Origin: Ulva prolifera
Taxonomy: Eukaryota > Chlorophyta > Ulvophyceae > Ulvales > Ulvaceae
NCBI GenBank assembly: GCA_023078555.1
Contig: CM041196.1
Location: 4,154,001-4,218,000 of the forward strand
Reading direction: 5' to 3'
DNA length: 64,000 bases
A program made the translations under genes and the position numbers. Shown here piece after piece: positions 57,490 to 64,000 of this stretch. Position 1 is the first letter of the stretch. The number at the start of each line of letters is the position of its first letter. The notes under the pieces were generated by a model that searched no databases, had not been told where the DNA came from, and saw nothing but the letters and a program-made list of their open reading frames with translations.

Positions 57490-60400
57490 ATGGTGGAACA
57501 GTTCGAGGAGCGTGTGGAGGCGTCGGTGGATGAACTGCGGCAGCAGCTCGCCGCGGCGGTCACGGAGGTGGGCGGGTGCCAGGAGCGGCTCGCGGCGGTG
57601 GAGGGCGCCGCGCTACCGCCGCTCGGCGCGGAGGAGCTGCTGGCGCTGCGGGAGCGCACGGAGGGCCTGGAGCGGCGCCTGGAGACGGCCCAGGCGGGCG
57701 CCTCCGGCACGAGCGCAGCTGCTGCGGTGCGGGCGCCTTGCTTCTGTGTGCTGTGTGCTGTGGCCACAGGGTGGAGGTGCTGGAGGGATGTGGACGTAGA
57801 GCCGCATCGATCAGCAGAACATGCCCACACTGGTGAAGGGAGCGCGGGCTGACAGGGTGATGCTTGAGGGGCCGCTGGTGAGGCGGCGCAGGCAGCTGCT
57901 GCATGCGTGCATGCAGTTTGCGGCTCCGCTCTCCGCGCGGCCACCACCCGGGGTGGCGTGCGCTCTCGGAGATGTACAGAGCCGCCGCAGGCGGCAACAG
58001 CATCGGCATGCTTTTGTCGATGTTACATTGGGTGATGTGCCGCACATGGCGACATGGGGGGCGGGCCCAGGGTGTGGAGGGCAGTGAGCGCGCTGTTGGT
58101 GGTGTGGTGTGACGCGGGATGCGCCCCTGGAATGCTGAGATCTAGTTGATGTGTGGAACAGCAGCCCGCGCTCACCATACACAGTGACAGACCATCTCAA
58201 AACTTGAATTCAAACATCGTGGTGGTGCTTGATGTAGCTGCTGCGCCTGATGACGCAGCACGGATCGGGGCAGGTACTCATGGAGACCAGGGGGATGGGG
58301 CATTGGCAATATGAAGCTGTGGACTACCAACTCCGGGATGAACATAGCAGCAGAGTGCCCATTGCAGCGGCCATGCGACTGAGCTGACTGGCAAGCGCGG
58401 GGGCTGTGTGCAGAGCGTGTGTGACACTCATCAGAGCGTGTGTGTCTCGTGAATGAGCCCGGTTGCAACAGCGCCGTGCCAGCTGGTGCAGGAGGCGGCA
58501 GCGCAGGCGGCGGCCGCGATGGAGGCGGCGCAGGCGGTGCGTGCTGAGGTGCACAGCGCCGTCGGCGTGCTGCAGCAGCAGCTCGACCCCGCCGAGACGC
58601 TGGCGGCGGCGAAGAAGGTGGCGTCCGTGAGCAGCAGCGTGGCGGACCTCAAGGCGGCGGCGGCGCTGACGAAGGCGTCGCTGCGGGCGCTGGAGGAGCA
58701 GGCACACGGGCTGCGCGCGTCCAACACCGAGGTGCAGCAGCGGCTGAGCGCGCTCAACCAGCGGAGCACGACCCTCGAGCAGTCGATCCAGGTCGGGCCT
58801 CCCGGGCTCCCCCTGCGCGGCCGCCTGCCCCTGTGTTGCTTCTGGGGCACGGCTTCAGCACGCTGAATGGGTATACTGCACTGTGTGGGTTCTCTATGGT
58901 ATCCTCCGCCAGGAGCAGCAACAAAGCGGCGTCAAGCGGTGACACTCAGGACAGGCCACGCAATTCGTGGAAATTTCTTGAAACTGTCTCTCAAACGGTT
59001 GGCTGATGCCGATGGTCTGGGCACGCATACAACAACCTGTTCAGGTCTAACAGCTGTATTAGTATGCTGACGAGTACGTGGCAATGCTATCAGCGGGCCG
59101 CCTAGGCGCTGATGAGAACTGTGACTCAGCGCACATGCTAGCTACGTGGGTGCAATCGTCCGCATCCAGGAGCACAGCTGGGGGTCAAAACGGGTCACAG
59201 GCGTGGACATGTGCACACCCACACGCACCACACAGCGCACAGGCTCCACGCGAGAGTTCACCTCAAGGTCCCCCGGCCTCAGGGTGGTCCGCGGTGCCGA
59301 CGATCCGCCTCCCAGCATGCATGCAATGCGCGTGGGGTGCGTTGCAGACGGCTTCAGCAGCGGCGAGTGCGGAGCTCGGGGACGCCACGGCCGCGCTGCA
59401 AGGGCGCTGCGCGGAGCTGCAGGCCGCACAGCAGGCGACGGCGGCGCGTGGTGAGGCCATCGGCGAGCGCACGGCCGCGCTGGAGACGCTGGTGGGTGTC
59501 GTGGAGGCGAACCACAACGAGGCCGTGCATGCTGTGGCGAGCGTGCGCACCGCCATCACCACGGTGCCCCCCCTCCCCCCCCCTCTTCCCCGCCACAACT
59601 GTAGTGTTATCATTCACGACATGACCGTTGACTCGGCACCACCATGTTGCTCATCGCAGGACCTGAGTCAAATGCGGGATTGGCGGGCGGGCCTCATGTC
59701 GCTCCATGCACACACACGCCCCCTGCTTGCATACCAGAAACCGACAGTATCGGGGCATGTGTGCAACAGGCTCTGCTCTGGGCGGCATGTGTTCTGCTGC
59801 AATTCGTGCCGATGCCGAGCTGTGCCATCAAGGTGCGTGCGGGGCCGTCACTCTCAGCGAAGAGGCTGCTCCTTCTTGGCTATCGTGTGCCAGCATCCTG
59901 TTGCCACAGTTCCCGCATTAAGTGGTTAGGGGGTGTGGCCAGAGGTACTGCCCTCGCGGAGGACTGTGTGCAATGAGTCAGGCTGGCTCAGTGAGCATGC
60001 AGCCACGGTCCAGCCAGCGCTAGCTGCGACACGTATGCTGCCAGCAGTAGCTGTCCTCCCTCACACCACACATTCCTTTGTACTCAAATCAGCTGGCTGC
60101 CACACGCGCTCCCGTGAAGCTATGTGCGAGGGATGCATTCCATTCACAAGCAATTGTTTGCAATTGTGTGCCGGCGATGGCATCGTGACGTGTGCATGAG
60201 GGGCTGCCGCAGGAGGCGTCGGCGCTGGCGGCGGGCATCTCCAAGGCCGAGCACGCCGCGGCTTCCCTCGGCTCCCGCCTCGCGCTTGCTGAGCAGCGCG
60301 TTAATGAGCTCCAGGCGAGCAAACAGGATGCAGTGACGGCGGTGACGATGGACATGGTGAACGCCCGCGTCGCGAACGTGCGCCCCCGCCCTCTGCTCGC

Positions 60401-63097
60401 AGCTGCCCCTCCCCACATGCACAACAAGTCATGGAGAGAACTGGGAAGATAGCAGCTCCGGCCACGATGTGTGCTGCTGGCACATTGTGCACACGTGCAC
60501 GTTCTCAAGCATGCAATTCCCTCTGCATGCTGTTTCCAGTGCTGCGGCGAATGGTGCATCGAGAAGCTGCTGCAGCGATAGATGCCCGGGTGATTTATGC
60601 ACCTGCTTGTGTGCGTGTGTGAAGCTGCATTGACAGCAGCACTACAGACCATGTGCTTCTGGTTGCATGTTCCATTCCAAACGACAGCAATGTTCCCCAC
60701 GCATACCCGGTACATGCACAGCTGGACGGCTCAGCTCGGTCTGCACCGCAGCCTGCGCCCGCGGCACGGCTCAGGATTATTGTCATCACAACAGCGCCGG
60801 CAAAAACGCCGCACCTCGGCGTTGCTGCGCGTGCCTGCTTGGGGCGCCGCAGCGGCAGCGTGGGCGGACGAAGCGGCCCCGGGTCGTGTGGCCGCCGCAG
60901 TCACCACCGCGCGTGGGTACAGGGTGTGGAGGAGTCGTCAATGAGGGCGGCGGAGGCGGCGCTGCGGGTGCAGGAGGTGCAGGGCGCCGTCGCCGACCTG
61001 CAGCGGCTGAAGGCCGACCGCGCGGACACTGTGACGACCACGCAGCTGCAGATGCGCACCCAGGACACCCTGGAGGACGCCAGCAAGGCTGTGCAGGCAC
61101 GCTCCACCCCCCCTCTCCACACATCCCTTCCATTCACTTGTGCCAAAGGCCGGCAGGTTGATGTGCGGTCGTGCAAGAGGGGCAAGTCAGGCCGCGAGGC
61201 CGGTGTGTCCTATGCACATGCCTGCTGTGTCCTATGCACATGCCTGCTGTGTGCTATGCACATGCCTGCTGTGCAGCAGGGTGCGGCATCGGTGCGGCGC
61301 GCAGGCCTTCCGGACCCAGCATGCCCGCCGCATGAGTGGCAGTGGGCGCCATCGGCCCCGGCACACATGGCCAGCGCGCTGCTGTTCATGCTTCACATTG
61401 CCCCCGCCTCGCAATGTCCTCTTCCGCGGGGAGCCCCCGGCTACAGCGTGGACACGGCCTCGCACACGGCAGCACGCTGGCGTGCACGGCAGATGAGTTT
61501 CCCGCTGCTTCTGCAAAGCCCTATGCTTCCGGAGCTCTGTGGTGCTTTGTCAGCGGCTGCGGTGCCGGCACGGGTTTTGAGGAGGGACCGTGCGGGTGGC
61601 GGTGCAGGCGGTGGCGGAGGATGTGCAGCGGCGGATTGAGAGGAAGGCGGAGGCGGCGGACGTGCACGGGCTTGAGGCGGAGGCCGCGAAGCGCTTTGCC
61701 GGCCTCGAGGCCGCGCTGCTCAAGGGCCTGCACGCCGTCAGCGCCAAGACGGCGGCCGGCCTCGACGTCAAAGTCGCCTGCGAGGTGCGCCCGCCGTGCT
61801 GCCCCCTGCTGCGGCGGTGGCTATGCGGTGCCACGGTGGCTATTGGGGATGCCGTGGCTGCCATGCCCATGCAGCTGCAGGCTAGCCATGCCCTCGTTTA
61901 GAGGAAGTGGGGGGGGAGGGGGGATTTGTTATGCGCAGAATATCTGCCACAGCACCTGACATTTCACCGTTGCAAGTGACCGCAAGAGGTAGGCTGTGCT
62001 GCTTCACAGATGCGCCCCACCTTCCGCATCTCACGGCCGTGAGGCGTGTGTTGTGCTCCACCAGCTGCTCGAGTGGGAAAGGCTCACTTGCGGCCACCGA
62101 GGGACTGCTTGGCCACTCCCATAGGGCGTGCACAGTGTCGCATTTGATCCTGCGCGCCTGCAGGAGTACGATCGCTTCCGGGGGTCGATCACGTCGCGCC
62201 TGAACGACGTTGCGCGGGCGCTCACCGAGCTGCTGCCGACGGCCCGCGCCGCCGACAGCTCCCGCGGCCGCGCTGCCACGACCTGCCTGTCGTGCGACCA
62301 GCGCGTGCGCTCCAGCTCCGGCGTGCTGCGTGCTCTGGCCGGCGCGGGGGCGACGCCGGACAGCATGCCGCTGCTGGAGCACCTGCAGCGCGCCGCCGCG
62401 CCGGTCATGCTGCCGGCGCCCCCGCCGGTGCCACACCGCAAGGCGATCTCCTCCGCTGACCCCATTGGTGCGCATCAGCACTGCATGCGCCAGGCCTGCT
62501 TTGCGGAAGTACACTCTTGGGGCTGCGGGATTGGTGTGTGTATGATGATGGAGACATGCTGGTGAAGGCTACAGCTGCCATCGTGCATGCCCAAGGGGAA
62601 ATGTTGGCTGGGTCGTGGCGGAGCTAGCGGTGTACAGACCACGACTGGGGCTCAGTGTACGTGTGGTGCTGGAAACGTGCATGTGGCAGACGTAAACGCA
62701 CGACTGCCTGCGTCCGCTGGCTCTTTGGTGACTGGTGTGCATGAATAAGTGTGTGGTGTGGCACGTGTGGTGTAAGGAAGCGATTTGCAGGAGCACACGC
62801 ACGATGTCACGCGCTTGTCAAGGTGTGCGTACACGACTCTGCCTGGGTTTGACAATCGATTGTATGGTCTGCTGCTGTTCTGGAGGGAAAGCGACGAGTT
62901 GCCATGCAGGTGCCTACCACAACGCAAGGCTGGCGCTGAAAAGCCGGCAGCATGCAAGTCTGCAGGTGCACCAGAAGCGCCAGGGCCCTCCAGTCCTGGC
63001 TGCGAGGCCCCACACTGTCGGAGTGCTTCGGCCGACTGGGGCGGGCTACAGAGATGACGAGACGCTTGCTGCCCGCACCTCACCAGCCGAAAGGTGA
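57490..63097 (+). CDS. DUF4795-like (QRICH2-type) coiled-coil protein
   Basis: Exons 57490-57726, 58492-58791, 59348-59563, 60213-60377, 60923-61096, 61608-61784, 62164-62467 and 62910-63097 join in frame, giving 586 residues. The first 420 are an almost unbroken coiled coil rich in Ala, Glu, Gln and Arg. Cys464 and Cys467 in TTCLSCDQRVRS, with the preceding long helices and a following Pro-rich, basic tail, match the order in DUF4795 proteins such as QRICH2, a sperm-flagellum protein. The AEDVQRRIERKAEAADVHGL segment parallels the DUF4795 KADKxxVExEI helix. A flagellar role is inferred. The ATG at 57490 directly follows TAG and could instead be internal to an exon. The fifth donor is ambiguous: GCACGC at 61097 or GTGCAG at 61091; both keep frame. 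Confidence 0.72.
61206..61271. repeat. 22-bp tandem repeat, three units
   Basis: Units TGTCCTATGCACATGCCTGCTG at 61206, 61228 and 61250 (third with one change), within the fifth intron of the coiled-coil gene. Confidence 0.95.
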
Positions 63098-63206
63098 CCA
63101 TGCGTACATCATAGCTTTTTGAGTCTGGTGGACGTATCTGGAGCAGGGCAGACAGGGAGGCAAGCGGCTGAAGCGGTGTCGTGGGCGGTGCTGTAGCTGC
63201 AGGGCT

Positions 63207-63893
63207 TTAGGTTACAGGCTGCTTGCTGATTCGCAGGACATACAGGAGCTCCTCGTCCGCTCTGGTGGTGAGCAGGATATCCCCATGCAAACCAGTCCTG
63301 GTGGACAGCTCTCGCAGGAGCTGCTCTGGTCTGTTATCATGCACTGCAATCATGTACAGCAGCCCGGAAGGGGACAGAAACTCATGCACAGTCTCTAGCA
63401 AACGATCTATAACGATCCTGCCGTCCTTGCCACCGGCCCAGGCTGCACTGATTCCGGTGGTAGACACCTCATCATCTGGAGTTACTACATATGGTGGGTT
63501 AAAGAACAGCAGATCGAGCTTCCCCAGGAGAGCCGGGCGGAGTGCGCTCAGCAAGTCGCACTGGACAACATCGACTCCATTCAAGCCGTGCGCATGAAGC
63601 GTAGCTGTCGTTGCCTTCACAGCTTCCTCCGTCACGTCAATGGCTAGACTATGCGGAGATATCCCTGATGCCTGCAGGGCGAGGAGCGCTGATGTGATCA
63701 CATACCCGCTCCCACTCCCAACCTCTACACAATTAGATACGCAGCGAGCCCTCCAGACAGCTTGATCCTGCAAAAATGCGTCAACTAAAGCAAAGGAGTC
63801 GTCAGATGGTTCATACACTGTCCGATTGTAAGTTGTTTTGCCAATCTTCGCAATGGGCAATTTCTGTTCGTTTGCCATCATCAGCGCACACAT
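63207..63893 (-). CDS. N6AMT1: eRF1 glutamine methyltransferase catalytic subunit (HemK2/MTQ2)
   Basis: 228 residues, intronless. TVYEPSDDSFALVDAF at residues 25-40 is the family N-terminal mark. VEVGSGSGY at 56-64 is SAM motif I, AIDVTEEAV the acidic strand 2 end, QCDLL motif III, and NPPY at 132-135 binds the target glutamine. With TRM112 as partner, the enzyme methylates the GGQ glutamine of release factor eRF1 in the cytosol. Three Met codons occur in the first six residues; the most upstream is used. The gene converges on the coiled-coil gene, with 109 bp between stops. Only 107 bp of upstream sequence is in the window, with no recognisable promoter. Confidence 0.96.
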   Translation of the reverse strand: MCALMMANEQKLPIAKIGKTTYNRTVYEPSDDSFALVDAFLQDQAVWRARCVSNCVEVGSGSGYVITSALLALQASGISPHSLAIDVTEEAVKATTATLHAHGLNGVDVVQCDLLSALRPALLGKLDLLFFNPPYVVTPDDEVSTTGISAAWAGGKDGRIVIDRLLETVHEFLSPSGLLYMIAVHDNRPEQLLRELSTRTGLHGDILLTTRADEELLYVLRISKQPVT

Positions 63894-64000
63894 GATCGCC
63901 GCAGTGGACGCGTGCTGGCATGCGACATGGGCAGCGCACTTGGCACATTTAGCCGGATGAATGTTTTGCGCATTTGCGAATCCGCGTCTGCTGTCAGAGT

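Noticed and set aside
1-64000. tRNA, rRNA or CRISPR features
   Set aside because: I scanned for T-loop GTTCRANYC contexts, rRNA words and regularly spaced direct repeats; a few GGTTCGA words occur but no cloverleaf could be drawn.

Overview
The window looks like nuclear DNA of a photosynthetic eukaryote, most likely a green alga. Genes are split by many short GT-AG introns whose 3' ends usually read (G/T)GCAG. Coding exons are GC-rich, while the DNA between genes is full of small repeats. A nuclear PSB28 gene (plastid-encoded in red-lineage algae), a plastid YLMG/YggT gene, a peroxin (PEX12), and cytosolic ribosomal proteins L13 and L27a all fit this reading. A probable DUF4795 (QRICH2-type) coiled-coil gene hints at a flagellated cell. 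I cannot name the species.

Layout. 1.9-5.2 kb: an unrecognised multi-exon gene (-). 5.3-5.6 kb: two tandem copies of a dispersed repeat. 5.8-7.7 kb: a bZIP factor (-) with a possible C-terminal membrane anchor. 8.6-10.5 kb: GTP cyclohydrolase II (+). 12.8-13.3 kb: the 3' end of an unrecognised gene (+). 13.6-14.3 kb: PSB28 (+). 15.0-20.9 kb: a full-length Ty3/gypsy LTR retrotransposon with identical 203-bp LTRs and a 5-bp target-site duplication. 21.5-21.9 kb: YLMG (-). 22.4-24.1 kb: NSE1 of the SMC5/6 complex (+). 25.6-28.8 kb: an unrecognised helical protein (+). 30.4-33.0 kb: a DUF72 protein (+). 35.1-38.1 kb: RPL27A (-) and RPL13 (+), divergent. 38.1-48.4 kb: a 10-kb gene-poor tract of tandem repeats, dispersed repeats and perfect hairpins. 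48.4-50.3 kb: a disordered protein (+). 50.9-54.3 kb: a NUDIX hydrolase (-) and PEX12 (+), divergent. 55.3-55.7 kb: a small one-TM protein (-). 56.2-56.9 kb: an unrecognised protein (+). 57.5-63.1 kb: the DUF4795-like coiled-coil gene (+). 63.2-63.9 kb: the eRF1 glutamine methyltransferase (N6AMT1/MTQ2) (-).

The genes do not form a pathway. They are the usual mix of housekeeping, plastid, peroxisome and genome-maintenance functions. Exon models were built by eye from frame, splice-site phase and family similarity; where I say phases agree, every junction keeps the reading frame. The strongest unexplained signals are introns that begin GTGCG followed by long C tracts, a GC-AG intron forced by protein homology, the dispersed ~150-bp repeat family, and NSE1 without a visible RING.
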